Assembly (NCBI GenBank): GCA_009823505.1
Contig: VZQC01004570.1
Coordinates: 564,486 to 628,485 of the forward strand
Length of the DNA stretch: 64,000 nucleotides
Reading direction: 5' to 3'
Source: Rhizomys pruinosus
Lineage: Eukaryota; Chordata; Mammalia; Rodentia; Spalacidae
Within the stretch, counting starts at the first letter, position 1. Each line of letters opens with the position of its first letter. The translations under genes and the position numbers were made by a program. The notes beneath the pieces are model-generated. The model made no database searches, was not told the origin of the DNA, and saw only the letters and a list, made by a program, of their open reading frames with translations. Positions 33,086-43,249 of the stretch are shown piece by piece.

Positions 33086-33471
33086 TGTTAAAAAGGAGGA
33101 GCCAGGAGAGTCAGATACCACTCCTAACAAGCCAGTCTGCCTTGGCTGTATGAGGGGGAGGGCTAAGGTTATATAAGTGGACAATGCTATGAGGTGAGCC
33201 CTTCTCTTTCTCACCATTTTGTGAAGCAGCCAGGAAGTCACAGGATCCAAGACTGGCTGTGGATTTACTGGTGTGGCCTTAGAATGGGGTGGGGGTGGGG
33301 TGCCCACTCTTCTGTAAGTAACCCTTCATCCACTGCTCTGTTAGTCCAAATAAACTCTAGGATTTTTCAAACTGCAGTTTGGGGAATGTGTATACCTTGC
33401 TTTGTCCATAGGGACCAAGGAAAGAGGAGGCTGGATGCTGCTCACACCTTTCGGAAGGAATTTTATTGACA
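33086..33471 (+). mobile_element. 3' LTR of the decayed retroelement
   Basis: About 386 bp starting TG (tgttaaaaagg) and ending CA (attgaca). A TATA-like 'ttatataagtgg' lies near 33169 and AATAAA near 33349, in the order expected for U3-R-U5 on the plus strand. Inverted and direct partial copies lie at 29561-29869. Confidence 0.72.
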
Positions 33472-33652
33472 GTGAGTTATCTGCCAGCAAAGAGATGTCA
33501 GAGGTAGTATTTCCAGTCTCTGTGTCTATAACTAATCTCATCTTCAATGTCTGTGAGTGTAGCATGCTCAGATCCCAGGGTGTGGCTCAGTGGGAGCCTG
33601 ATGACAGAAGCTTTTTTGAATCAGTGACATCACTTTTTCATGAAGCAGCTAA

Positions 33653-33852
33653 GGGGCTGGAAAGATGGCTGAGCGGTTAAGAGCTCTGGCTGCTCTTACA
33701 GAGGAAGTAGGTTCCGTTCTCAGCACCCGCATGGCAGCTAACGACCATCTGTAATTGCAGTTCCAGGGGACCTGACAACCTCTTCTGACCTCCATGGGCA
33801 TTGCACAACATGGGTGCACTTACATACATGCAGGCAATACACACATATATGT
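33653..33852 (+). mobile_element. B2 SINE
   Basis: Complete head ('ggggctggaaagatggctgagcgg') and body, ending 'caatacacacatatatg'. Confidence 0.9.
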
Positions 33853-34045
33853 AAAACCTGGGTTCAATCCCCAGCAACCACATGGCAGAAGAAAAAAAAC
33901 CGTCTTTAACTCCAGTTCCAGGGGAATCTGACGCCCTCTTCTGACCTCCGTGGCATTGCACGACATGGGTGCACAGACCTACATGCAGACAGTACATTCA
34001 TACACATACGAAAATAAATAAAAATTAAAAAAATAAAAAATATTT
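33853..34045 (+). mobile_element. Head-less B2 SINE fused to the preceding B2
   Basis: Begins inside the B-box region ('cctgggttcaatccccagc') and runs to a full A-rich tail. The first half of the tRNA-like head is missing. Confidence 0.85.
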
Positions 34046-34079
34046 TAAACAAATAAGTGCATACTATAAAGTTAATTCA

Positions 34080-34515
34080 TTTGAAATAAAAGTGATTGAT
34101 ATTTAGGATACTCATAAGTTTTTCAACTACCACCATTTATATAATGTTTGAACATTTTACCATCTTAAAAAGAAAACTTGTACTTGGTCACAGTCACTTC
34201 CCAGTTACTTCCTCCATCACAGCTATAAGCAGCCAATAATCTATTTTCTGTAAATGCCGATTTTGGATATTTGACAAGCATGGCATCATACAGAATGTAG
34301 TCCCATGTGGCTGGCTGGCTTCTTCCACCCACTATGATATTTTGGAGGATTATTCATGTTGTGGACCATTCATTTTTCAGGGCTGAATGTTACTTCATTT
34401 TACAGATAGACCAAATTTTGCTTACCTGTTCATCAGTTGATAGAAATTTGATATGTTTCAACTTTTTGTCTACTGTGAACAATATTGTTTTGAACACTTG
34501 TGGACAAGTTTATTT
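34080..34515 (-). mobile_element. Old L1 3'-region fragment (L1M-like)
   Basis: 'ctgttcatcagttgatagaaatttgatatg...ttgtctactgtgaacaatattg...gaacacttgtggacaag' is the reverse of the familiar L1 ORF2-end sequence. Strongly diverged, hence ancient. Confidence 0.75.
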
Positions 34516-34534
34516 TGTTATGTGTCTGTGTGTC

Positions 34535-34536
<2 letters not shown>

Positions 34537-34565
<29 letters not shown>

Positions 34566-34682
34566 AAATATGCATATATAAACATATATCTACATATATA
34601 GAGATATCTCTTTTCTCTTCCCTTCCCTTCCCCCTTTCCTTCCCCCTTCCCTTCCCGTTCATTTCCTTTTCTTTCTTTCCTT
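34537..34682. repeat. (TA)n followed by a CT-rich tract
   Basis: TA run 34537-34563, mixed ATAT/ACAT, then CCTTCCC/CTTTC pyrimidine tract 34607-34682. Confidence 0.9.
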
Positions 34683-34769
34683 TTACTGTGTTCTTTTGAG
34701 ACAAGGTTTTGCATTGTAGCTCAGGCTTGCCTGTAACTTGGTGTGAAGCGCAAATTGGCTCAAACTCAG

Positions 34770-34866
34770 TGATCCTCTTCTGTCAGCTTCTGCAAGTATT
34801 GTACAACACAGATGCATTTACATGCAGGCAATACATTCACACACATAAAATAAAATAATAAAAAGT
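34770..34866 (+). mobile_element. B2 SINE tail fragment
   Basis: Only the 3' half is present: 'gatcctcttctgtcagcttctgcaagtattgtacaac...cacacataaaataaaataat'. Preceded by a short reverse B1-like piece (34690-34745). Confidence 0.7.
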
Positions 34867-35682
34867 TTTTTTTAATAACATACATGCAGGCAGTATACTC
34901 ATACATATATTTTTTTTTTAAAAAAGGACCACTCTGATGACTCTGTTAATATTCCCTAGGAAGAAAGTGGAACTGGGAAGCTAGGGTATGAGGCCGCAAG
35001 CAATGATCCAGGCAAAATGTGATAGTAACTGCTTGAGGTGGTTGCTGGGGACATAGTAGAAAGCTACTAGATTCTAGATAGATTTTGAAGATGGAGCCTA
35101 TATGATTTGCTAGTGAGATTATTCATGGGGTATAAGGAATAGAGAAGAATGGATTCAGATTATGCTTTAAGCCTAAATAATAGGAAAGACAGAGTTTCCA
35201 TTACGTGAGATAAGGAAGACTGAGAGAGCAGCAAATTTGGAAAGCGGACATAAAAAATTCAGATGCAGATATAATGGGTTTGAGATGCCTAGTAGATGTC
35301 TAAATGGAGATGATAATTATGAAGGTTTGTAGTTCAGCAGAAAAATCTGGGCTAGAGATATACACTTGGAATAACTTAGGTTATAGTTGCTATTTAAATT
35401 CATTAGATTGGATAAAGTCATTAGTATGGTGCAAATGAATAGAGAGGCTCAAGAACCAGGACTTGATCCACAGCCATGTTCAAAAATCAGAGATGAGGAT
35501 CCAGCAAAGGTGTTGGAAAAGGAGGAAGCGATGAAGTAGGAGACAAGCATTGTGTGATGGTATCCTAAAAGCTTGCTAGAGGAACATGTTTCAAAAAAGA
35601 TCCAGGGAGTGATCAACTGTTTGAAATTGAAATGCTTAGGATACATCCAATAATATGAAGAAAAATAACTATGTAGCTCTGG
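34867..35682. other. Unique stretch
   Basis: No repeat or gene recognised. Confidence 0.55.
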
Positions 35683-36282
35683 TGGTTTGAATGAGAAGTG
35701 TCTCCCATAGGCTCAAGTATTTGAATATTTGGTTAGTTGGTGCCACTCTTTGGGGAGGGTCGTGAAAACTTTAGAAGCTGTGGCCTTGCTGGAGGAAGCA
35801 CATCATTGAGAGAAGCTTTGAAAATCCATAGCTGGAGAGATGGCTCAGCGGTTAAGAGAACCGACTGCTCTTGCAGAGGACCCAGGTTCGATTCCCAGCA
35901 CCCACGTGGCAGCTAAGAACCGTCTTTGACTCCAGTTCCAGGGGAATCCGACACCCTCTTCTGACCTCTGAGGCATTGCACGACACGGGTGCACCAACCT
36001 ACATGCAGACATTCATGTACATAATATGTACAGAACATTCATACACATAATAAATAAAAAAAAAGTTCATAGCTTTGTTCCACTTTCAGCTTGTCCTCCC
36101 TGTTTCCTGTGTATGCTTGAAGATGTGAGCTCTCAGCTTTCTGACCTGGCTGCTTCCTGCCATACTTCCCCAACATGATGGAGTCTCTCCCTCTGGAACC
36201 CTAAGCCAGCCAGATAAACTCTTTTTCTAAATTACCTTGGTCATGGTGTTTTAGCACAGCAACAGAAAAGTAACTAATGTAG
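35683..36282 (+). repeat. URR1-like rodent repeat (tentative) interrupted by a B2
   Basis: 'ggtggtttgaatgagaagtg...cccataggctcaag' to '...ccagataaactctttttctaaattacc..ggtcatggtgttttagcacagcaacagaaaagtaact'. Same family as 18008-18345. The B2 at 35831-36064 splits it. Confidence 0.68.
35831..36064 (+). mobile_element. B2 SINE
   Basis: Complete B2. 'catagct' occurs at both junctions (35828-35834 and 36069-36075), a probable short duplication. The tail has an extra 'cattcatgtacataatatgtacagaa' insertion. Confidence 0.9.
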
Positions 36283-36420
36283 AAGTAATGCAGAAGTTAC
36301 TGGTGAACCAGACCTGAGGAATTTTGGTGGTGTTGTGGGAGAAAGCCCAATGCACAGAGTAGAACTGCAGAGAACATCAAAGACCAAGGGAAAAATTTTG
36401 CTGCAAAAAAGATCAGAGAA

Positions 36421-36577
36421 GCCGAGTGTGGTGGTGCACACCTTTAATCCCAGCACTCAGGAGGCAGAGGCAGGCGGATCTCTGTGAGTTCAAGGCCAGC
36501 CTGATGTACATAGCGAGCTCCAGGCCAGTTGGGACCAAAAGGAGACCTTGTCTCAAGAAGACAAAAAAAAAAAAAAA
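36421..36577 (+). mobile_element. B1 SINE
   Basis: Exact duplication gatcagagaa at 36411-36420 and 36578-36587; A15 tail. Confidence 0.95.
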
Positions 36578-36805
36578 GATCAGAGAAATGGAAATAACTA
36601 GATATAGAAATGAGATTAAGAGGCTACTGTTTTTATGAGGGGATAAATTAATGCATGTCTGTATGCTGATCAGAATGATCTAATATAGAAGAGGAAATAA
36701 TATTATATAAGACAGAGGAAGGAATTGTTGGAATGAGTTCCAGTAGGGAAGGGCAGGTGGGATCTTGTCTAACTAGTACAGGGCCTAGGTTTCATTAACA
36801 CAATC

Positions 36806-37000
36806 GGGCCAATGAGATGGTTCAGTGGGTAAAGATACTTCCTGTGCAAGCCTGACAATGTGAATTGGATCCCTGGAAAACCATGAAAGGGCAGAACATG
36901 AGAACTGACTCCACAAAGTTGTCCTCTTACCTCCTCATGAATGCTGCACTGTGGCACATGCACAAATGCACATATTAATAATAGTAATATCAATAAAGGT
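36806..37000 (+). mobile_element. B3 SINE
   Basis: 'gccaatgagatggttcagtgggtaaagatacttcc' ... 'ttgtcctcttacctcctcatg' ... 'cacatgcacaaatgcacat'. Confidence 0.78.
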
Positions 37001-37009
37001 TTTTAATTC

Positions 37010-37238
37010 TTTTATTATTTTTATTCTTTATTATTTTTTATGTGTATGAATGTATTGTCTGCATGTAGGTCTGTGCACCCATGTCCTGCAATGCTGCAAA
37101 GGTCAGAAGACAGTGTTGGATTCCCCTGGAACTGGAGTCAAAGACAGTGCTCAGCCGCCATGTGGGTGCTGGGAATCGAACCCAGATCCTCTGCAAGAGC
37201 AGTCGGCACTCTTAACCGCTAGGCCATCTCTGCAGCCC
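37010..37238 (-). mobile_element. B2 SINE
   Basis: Reverse B2, tail first ('ttattattttttatgtgtatg') and head last ('taggccatctctgcagccc'). Confidence 0.93.
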
Positions 37239-37256
37239 TTAATAAAGTTTTTAAAA

Positions 37257-37482
37257 GGGCTAGAGAGACGGCTCCTGGATTATGATTGAGCACTGCTGCT
37301 GCAGAGGACCTGAGTTCAGATTCTACCACTCACAACAGGCAGCACACAATTGCCTGTTACTCCAACTCCAGGAAGATCTGAAGTCTCAGGCTCTGCAGAG
37401 GCCTGCACACATATGTACATACCCACATACATACACAAACATATACACACATTTGCACATGCATATACACAAATTTTCAAAA
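37257..37482 (+). mobile_element. Diverged B2/B3 SINE with CATA-rich tail
   Basis: 'agggctagagagacggctcc' head, then an acatacacatac-type tail. Confidence 0.78.
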
Positions 37483-37524
37483 GAATGTATACAATTTATC
37501 TAGAACAGTGTTTTTCTTCTCTAA

Positions 37525-37707
37525 TTTATTATTTTTTATATTATGGGTATGGGTGTATTACCTACATGTACACCCATGTTGTGCAGTGCCCACAGAGGTG
37601 AAAAAAGGGTGCTGGATTCCTCTAGAACTGAAGTTACAGATGGTCGTTACCTGCCATGTGGGTGTTGGGAATCAAATCTGGGTCCTCTGCAAGAACAGCC
37701 AGTGTAG
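37525..37707 (-). mobile_element. B2 SINE, head truncated
   Basis: 'gggtgtattacctacatgtacacccatgttgtgcag' to 'ctgcaagaacagccagtg'. The last part of the tRNA-like head is absent. Confidence 0.85.
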
Positions 37708-37708
37708 A

Positions 37709-38140
37709 GCAGGGTTTTTCAACTGTGACACTGCTGCCATTTGAGACCAGGTTATGTTCTTTGTTGTAGGGATCTCTTATGTGTATTCTAAGATATTAGA
37801 TGGGCTGGAGCGCTGTCACAGCAGTTAAAGGCTCACAGTCAAAACGACAAGATGTGAAGCAGCATCCTTGGCCCTTATGCACTAGATGTCAATAGCATTC
37901 CCCTCTCAGTCATGACAAACAGAAATATCCCAGACACTGCCAAAGAGGTTGCACAAGACATCCCCTCTCCCAGGACATTTCAAATTGTCACAACTGGATG
38001 TTTGGGGTGGGTGTTGCAGACATTTAATGAATAGAGGCCGGCCATGTTGTAAAACATATTAATACTATGATTCACACAGGAGCTCCTACAATAGGACTAC
38101 CCAGTCCCCATTAACAGGATTGTGGTAGAAAAACACTAAT
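37709..38140 (+). mobile_element. MER5A-like non-autonomous hAT-Charlie DNA transposon
   Basis: Terminal 'gcagggtttttcaac' and 'agaaaaacactaatctagg' correspond to the inverted ends (CAG.GGTT.TCAAC / GAACCACTG). The internal phrases 'tttgttgtaggg', 'agcatccttggcc', 'cactagatgtcaatagcat' and 'agacactgccaaagag' follow the family order. There are extra sequences between them (about 37773-37850, and 37990-38090), so the copy is enlarged. Confidence 0.72.
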
Positions 38141-38458
38141 CTAGGCATAGGAGGCCACAGATGGCAGGTACATCCTAGCAGAAGTTCACTTCAAATTGCT
38201 TCCATTTTTCACCAGGTTTGGGGAGGAGATAAAGGAGGTTTAGGAAAAGGAGATATGAAACTGTCACATAAGGGAGATAGATAACATATGACAGGAGAAG
38301 TGGACACCCTACTGGGCTGCAGATTTTGCTTGAGGCAAGTAGTGGTGGATTTAATATGAAACCAGTCCACCTGAACGTATGGTTTTCTTGGGCCAATGGC
38401 AGAGTAGGGAGAGAGTGGATTGAAGAGATTCTGGTTTTGCCAATAGGACAAAGAAGCA

Positions 38459-38604
38459 GCTGTGAACGGTGATATACACCTGTAATCCCAGCACTCTGGA
38501 GGCAGAGGCAAGGGGACTGATGCGAATACAAAGTCAGTCTGGTCTACATGCCAAGTTCTAGGCTAGCCACAGCTTCACAGTGAAACCCTGTCTCACAAAA
38601 AAGC
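38459..38604 (+). mobile_element. Diverged B1 SINE
   Basis: 'gctgtgaacggtgatatacacc' to 'gaaaccctgtctcac' plus A tail. Confidence 0.82.
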
Positions 38605-38610
38605 AAGGGT

Positions 38611-38815
38611 GGGGCTGGAGAGATGACCTAGCGGTTAAGAGCACTGGACTGCTCTTGCAGAGGACCGGAGTTCGATCCCCAGCACCCACATGGCGGCTGA
38701 GAACCATCTTTAACTCCAGTTCCAGGGGAATCCAACACCCTCTTCTGACCTCTGGGGCAGTGCACAACACGGGTGCACAGACCTACATGCAGACAGTATA
38801 TTCATATAAAAAAAA
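38611..38815 (+). mobile_element. B2 SINE
   Basis: 'aaaaaagcaaggg' occurs at 38598-38610 and again at 38817-38829, so it targeted the tail of the preceding B1. Confidence 0.93.
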
Positions 38816-38829
38816 AAAAAAAGCAAGGG

Positions 38830-39045
38830 CCTATAGAGATGGCTTAGTGGTTAAGAATACTTGCTGCTCTTACAAAGGACCTAGGTTTGGTTCCCAACCC
38901 ACATGGTGGCTCACAACCATTAAGTTTCAAGGTATCTAACAGCCTCTTCTGGCCTCCTTGGGCACTAGGCACGCTTGTGGTACGCATACACACATGCAGG
39001 CAAAACACTCTTACACATAAAAGACAATAAATAAATCTCTTTTTT
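38830..39045 (+). mobile_element. Older B2 SINE
   Basis: 'cctatagagatggcttagtgg' to 'cataaaagacaataaataaatc'. Third SINE in a head-to-tail row. Confidence 0.85.
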
Positions 39046-40168
39046 AAAAAAAAGCAAAAGCAAACAAAAAGTATAAAGAAGCAATGAAGCAACCAACAAA
39101 TGATTTAAAATGACACAGAATCTGAGCTGAATTAGAAGACAGAAATATAAGGGACTATGGAAAGATAGGAGGCAAGAAGCAACAAATGTCTATAATGATA
39201 GGTATGTTTTGAACATGAGGAGCTACAAAAGGTAATTATGGTAAGTTCTGCCATAGTACAGTAATAATGTGCTTTCCCAAGTAAATTCCCAGTACACACT
39301 AAGGACAGAGTATAACAGTTGGCAAATGAAATCAAGTAAACTGGGCTTCCTAAATGGGGCTATGGTTTCTTAAATGAAACTGCTTTCCATAAGTGAAGCC
39401 AAACATTGGGGAAGCAACACTCACCATCTAAGAAATAAAAGAACTCAAAACCTTTGAGCTGACATGTAGTACTTATTATTAGTTTCCTTTACATATTTTG
39501 TTAGGGTTGCTCAGGTCTTTGGGGGTGTCAGGCCTCACAAATTTAACTGAAATGACAGGCAAAACTGTCATCATCTGAGGCATTGTCTTCAACTTTTGAT
39601 GGTTTCAAGTTGAAAGTCAACAATTGTTTCCAGCATAATCACAGTTCTTATTTTTGAGAATTTTGTTTAGAAATTGCAAAAGGTTTTTTTTTTTAGTATC
39701 TACTTCATTACTGACAAGCAGAAAAAAAAAGACAAGAGGCCAACACCACTGTTACAGGGACATGTGGCATTTATGGACTTTGTCATTGCACAATCACTTA
39801 AATATCAGAGGCCCAGCCCTACCACTCATTAGCTGAAAGGTTGTGGGCAAGGCACTCCAAGTCCTCTGCATCAATTTCTTCAGTTTAAAAATACACAAAT
39901 CATCAATAAAAGTATTTTAAAAAAGAATCTACTATTGTGCATTTCAGAGGGATTTCTTGATCTTCCAACCTCTGCTTCTCTTTATATTATATAGCATGTT
40001 ATATTTGTTACAATAGAAGTCTTCTTATATTACCTTGAAATCTTTTCCCATTGTTTTCCTAAATGCCATACTTCACCTGAAAATAGTAAGTGCTAGATAA
40101 GCATAACCTTTGTTTATCCAGAGGCCAACAAAATGTCTGAAGCTAATTATCTTCATTGATCACTATAG
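39046..40168. other. Unique stretch with one MIR trace
   Basis: 39800-39890 ('accactcattagctgaaaggttgtgggcaaggcactcc...atcaatttcttcag') reads as a plus-strand MIR. Nothing gene-like elsewhere. Confidence 0.55.
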
Positions 40169-40386
40169 TTTTTTTTTCTTTTTTTTTTTTTTATGTGTAT
40201 GAGCATACTGTCTGCACGTATCTAGGTGCACCCCTGTCATGCAAAGCTGCGGAGGTCAGAAGAGGGTGACGATTCCCCTGGAGTTAAAGATGGTTCTTGG
40301 CCGCCACATGGGTGCTAGGAATTGAATCTGGGTCCTTTGCAAGAGCAATTGGTGCTCTTAACCACTGAGCCATCTCTCCAGCCCCC
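40169..40386 (-). mobile_element. B2 SINE
   Basis: Reverse B2 with a T-rich start and 'gccatctctccagccccc' end. Confidence 0.93.
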
Positions 40387-40605
40387 TAATCATTTTCTTT
40401 TAAAAGCATAAATTTTTTAATCTTACAGTGCTTGCTCTGAAGATAATGTCAATTCACAAATAGATCTTTCTCCTTTCTGACACCTAAATGCTTAAATAAA
40501 ATGATTAAATGCAATATAAAGGACTAATTTATGTAAAAAATGGAGATAGTTACATCCTGGCTATCACAAAGAGCTATTACTCAAGAAAGTATGCGAAAGT
40601 ACTTT

Positions 40606-40722
40606 TTTTTTTTTTTTGGTCTTTTTCGAGACAGGGTTTCCCTGTAGCCCCAGCTGTCCTGGAACTCACTCTGTAGACCAGGCTGGCCTTGAACTCACAA
40701 AGATCCGCCTGCCTCTGCCTCC
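40606..40722 (-). mobile_element. 5'-truncated B1 SINE
   Basis: Reverse B1 lacking its first part (stops at 'ctgcctctgcctcc'). Exact duplication gcgaaagtacttt at 40593-40605 and 40723-40735, so the truncation happened at insertion. Confidence 0.95.
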
Positions 40723-41051
40723 GCGAAAGTACTTTGTAAGCTAGTTTGTACTTTACTAACATTAATCATTGTGACTATCCTTCCAGAGGGACAGGGAGTG
40801 TGGAATGCAAGTCTCCTTTCAAGTTAGAATGGAGAAAAAAAAAAAACAAAAAACAAAAAACAGAAGGCAGAATCCTATGTTATATGCATTAGTGAAGCAC
40901 CAGCTTCTTTTCTACAGAAGTCTTGTGGGAATGGAGCGTGCCTAAAATATGCATTTGGCAAACCACCCTTATAGCCAAGGGCAGAGAGAAGGCAGGAGGG
41001 AAAGCAAAGCATTCCCCCGAAGACAAACCAAAACAACCAGTAGGTATAATT

Positions 41052-41213
41052 TTAAGGATAATTCTTGGCCGCCTTGTTTTGAATTGATAGAAGGTTGGAA
41101 ATAGGTGGGATATAGAACTCATTTGGTCTCTCAGGAATCATTACAGCCTGCTGAGTAGCAGGAAACATGGGACTTTTGTGAATACATCCTCCAGCTGATG
41201 GTTGGCCACTCAT
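41052..41213 (-). other. Unassigned 53-codon ORF in unique DNA
   Basis: Starts at an ATG with G at -3 (gagccATGa), in DNA without a recognised repeat. The translation is proline-rich, starts MSGQPSAGG and contains a PPIS-type stretch. A possible splice-acceptor-like 'tgtgcag' lies upstream on the minus strand, but no canonical donor follows. It may be chance. No family recognised. Confidence 0.15.
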
Positions 41214-41282
41214 GGCTCTCACTACCAATAATCTGCACATCGAATGCACAAATGGCCTCTCAAAAATGAATCAACAAAAAGG

Positions 41283-41524
41283 CAGGGTGGCGCTGAGGAT
41301 ACAGCACAGTTGATAAAGTGATTGCCTAACATGCTCAAAGACCTAGCTTCAATCTCTAGCACCCTATAAAACTGGGTATGGTGGCATGTGCTTGTAACCA
41401 TAGAAGTCAGGAGGTAGAGAAGTAGGGGATCAAAAGTTCCAGGTCATCCTTGGCTACATAGCCAGTTTGAGGCCATACTGGGCTACATGAGACCCTGTGT
41501 CAAAATTAAAAAAAAAAAAAAAAG
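41283..41524 (+). mobile_element. B4 SINE (ID-like head fused to B1)
   Basis: ID-like part 'tggcgctgaggatacagcacagttgataaagtgattgcc', then B1-like 'ctgggtatggtggcatgtgc...gagaccctgtgtc' plus A17. This head-to-tail order defines B4. Confidence 0.82.
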
Positions 41525-41575
41525 TAATTAGAAAACCAAAATAGTATCATTAACTAGGTTCTGTGGAGAAATATT

Positions 41576-41576
<1 letters not shown>

Positions 41577-41623
<47 letters not shown>
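41577..41623. repeat. (TG)n microsatellite
   Basis: About 23 uninterrupted TG units. Confidence 0.95.
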
Positions 41624-41624
<1 letters not shown>

Positions 41625-41989
41625 TGCAGCGAAACTGGCTTCATTCTTCTATGGGGAAAATGAAGATAACCTTTAGACCCAGAGTGAAATAAGGGTGTTT
41701 AGCCCAATCCTTGGATTTCATAAGAGATGGGATATGGGAGGTTGAACTGACTAACTCAAGAGAACACAGCTTGTGAGCAGGGGCAGAGTACCGAATTTCT
41801 TGCTCAGAGGGTACTGTTTGAATTCTTCATAAATTACAAACACTGGATCATCACTTTCATTTTGCATTTAGCCCCCCAAGTTCTGTGACTGGCAGCCACG
41901 AAGAGTTGGCCTATACACAACCAGCACTCCTAGCCCTAGACAAACGGGTCCAAGTGGAAGGTGGCTTTGGGAGGGGAAAGAATGTTGGG

Positions 41990-42570
41990 AAGGTTTCAGG
42001 AGAGTAAGAGAGCCGCAGCCTAGACCCTTTCCAGCCCTGGCAAGACGCCCTTATAAACAAACATGGCGCCACACCCCCAAACCCTACCGCTGCCTGATTT
42101 CTTCAGCTCCGGGGACGCTTTTCCTTCTCCCAGCTTCGGATTCCCACGCTGCTGGAACCGGCGACCTTCGGATGACTTCCTCCAGGACAAATCAGTCCCA
42201 TAGCTCAAGACTCAGTTTGCCAGTGAAAGTGCGGGTCCCCCAAGAGCTGCGGGAAGGTGCCGGAAGCAGCTGCGCTGAGACAGCAGACTTCTGCCCTTCG
42301 GGTGAACTCAGCCCAGGCTGAGGGGAAGCTCAAAGTAAGGAAGTTGGGAGGACCGTGGACTCGGCCAAGAGGGGTGGCTCAAGACAGGACCAACCCGGGT
42401 GACGGGCAGGTACAAATTGAATCTGAATTCCAGAAGTCTGGGGCCCAAAATCCCACTTTGAATTTCGCGCCTCAGGGACAGGGCGGTCCCTCATCAGAAG
42501 GCGGGGCTTTGGGCGGGGACGTTGAGTCTGACGAAATCTTTAATACGGTTCTAAGAAGCTTTCTCCTCGT
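41990..42570. promoter_or_regulatory. CpG-richer, promoter-like segment upstream of tRNA-Val
   Basis: The window's clearest concentration of CG dinucleotides (for example 'ccggggacgc', 'aaccggcgaccttcgg', 'ggcggggctttgggcgggg'). It contains an Sp1-like GGGCGGGG near 42511, a YY1-like aacATGGCGCC at 42061-42071 and a TATA-like 'cttataaac' near 42050. No repeat is seen inside it. It could serve the adjacent Pol III gene's open chromatin or mark the first exon of a Pol II gene; I cannot find a convincing coding exon. Confidence 0.45.
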
Positions 42571-42573
42571 TGA

Positions 42574-42646
42574 GGTTCCATAGTGTAGTGGTTATCACGT
42601 CTGCTTTACACGCAGAAGGGCCTGGGTTCGAGCCCCAGTGGAACCA
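42574..42646 (+). tRNA. tRNA-Val, anticodon TAC
   Basis: A 73-nt cloverleaf without an intron. The acceptor stem GGTTCCA (42574-42580) pairs with TGGAACC (42639-42645), and the discriminator base is A (42646). The D stem GTGT/TCAC encloses the loop containing AGTGG. The anticodon stem TCTGC/GCAGA encloses TTTACAC, giving anticodon TAC at 42607-42609. The variable loop is AGGGC, and the T stem CTGGG/CCCAG encloses TTCGAGC. The internal promoter A box (tagtgtagtggt) and B box (GGTTCGAGC at 42625-42633) are intact, and a T5 Pol III terminator follows at 42670-42674. It decodes GTA and related valine codons in the cytosol. All stems pair perfectly, unlike the B2/ID SINE heads in this window, so this is a genuine gene, probably active. 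CCA is not encoded, as usual in eukaryotes. Confidence 0.96.
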
Positions 42647-42669
42647 GGTTTGGGAAGTACGACTTCCTG

Positions 42670-42674
42670 TTTTT
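42670..42674 (+). terminator. Pol III terminator of tRNA-Val
   Basis: First run of five T, 24 bases after the mature 3' end. A longer T8 run (42723-42730) could act as a backup. Confidence 0.75.
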
Positions 42675-42744
42675 CATTGTTTAATGAGATAAAAGCTGAT
42701 TTCAGTTCTTTTCTACTGTAATCTTTTTTTTCCTCTCCCTCTTC

Positions 42745-42970
42745 CTGAAACATTTCTCAGAAGCGAAATTACAAGGCAGCTATCTGTCAAGGTCACGGCC
42801 GCCATCGCCGGACCCCAGAAATAGTCCAGAGTGGAGACAGGACGAGTTGGCCTGGGCCCAAGGCTACCCCTCTTCTCAGCGGTACTCTCTGGCAATTCAT
42901 GGGGAGCACCAATCCCCTGGAGCCAGAACTGGCCGGCCCCCAAAACCTCCAACAAAATGTCCACACAGCA
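42745..42970. other. Second CpG-containing segment next to the tRNA gene
   Basis: 'aaggtcacggccgccatcgccggacccc' (42789 on) contains, on the minus strand, a YY1-like gcgATGGCGGCC. An 84-codon minus-strand ORF spans 42713-42964 but has no recognised homology. Possibly a 5' exon or promoter; unresolved. Confidence 0.3.
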
Positions 42971-43249
42971 GTGCCATGACTGTGGCTAAATTATTGAATA
43001 TTGATTATGATTATGATTAAAGATTTACTGTTTCATTAAACTCTAAAATACAGAGCAAGATAAGGAGCAGTCTTTTACAATACAACTGTGGGTTTGGTGG
43101 AATATTCATCAATTTAAGGGACAATTCATATACAATACAAAATAAATCCCAGGCTTTATTTTATTTACTGATTACATTCTTTTACAATTTCATAAATGTA
43201 TGTAAAGCATTCTGTGGGTATTTTTTTGTTTGCTTGTCTTTTGTTTTGT

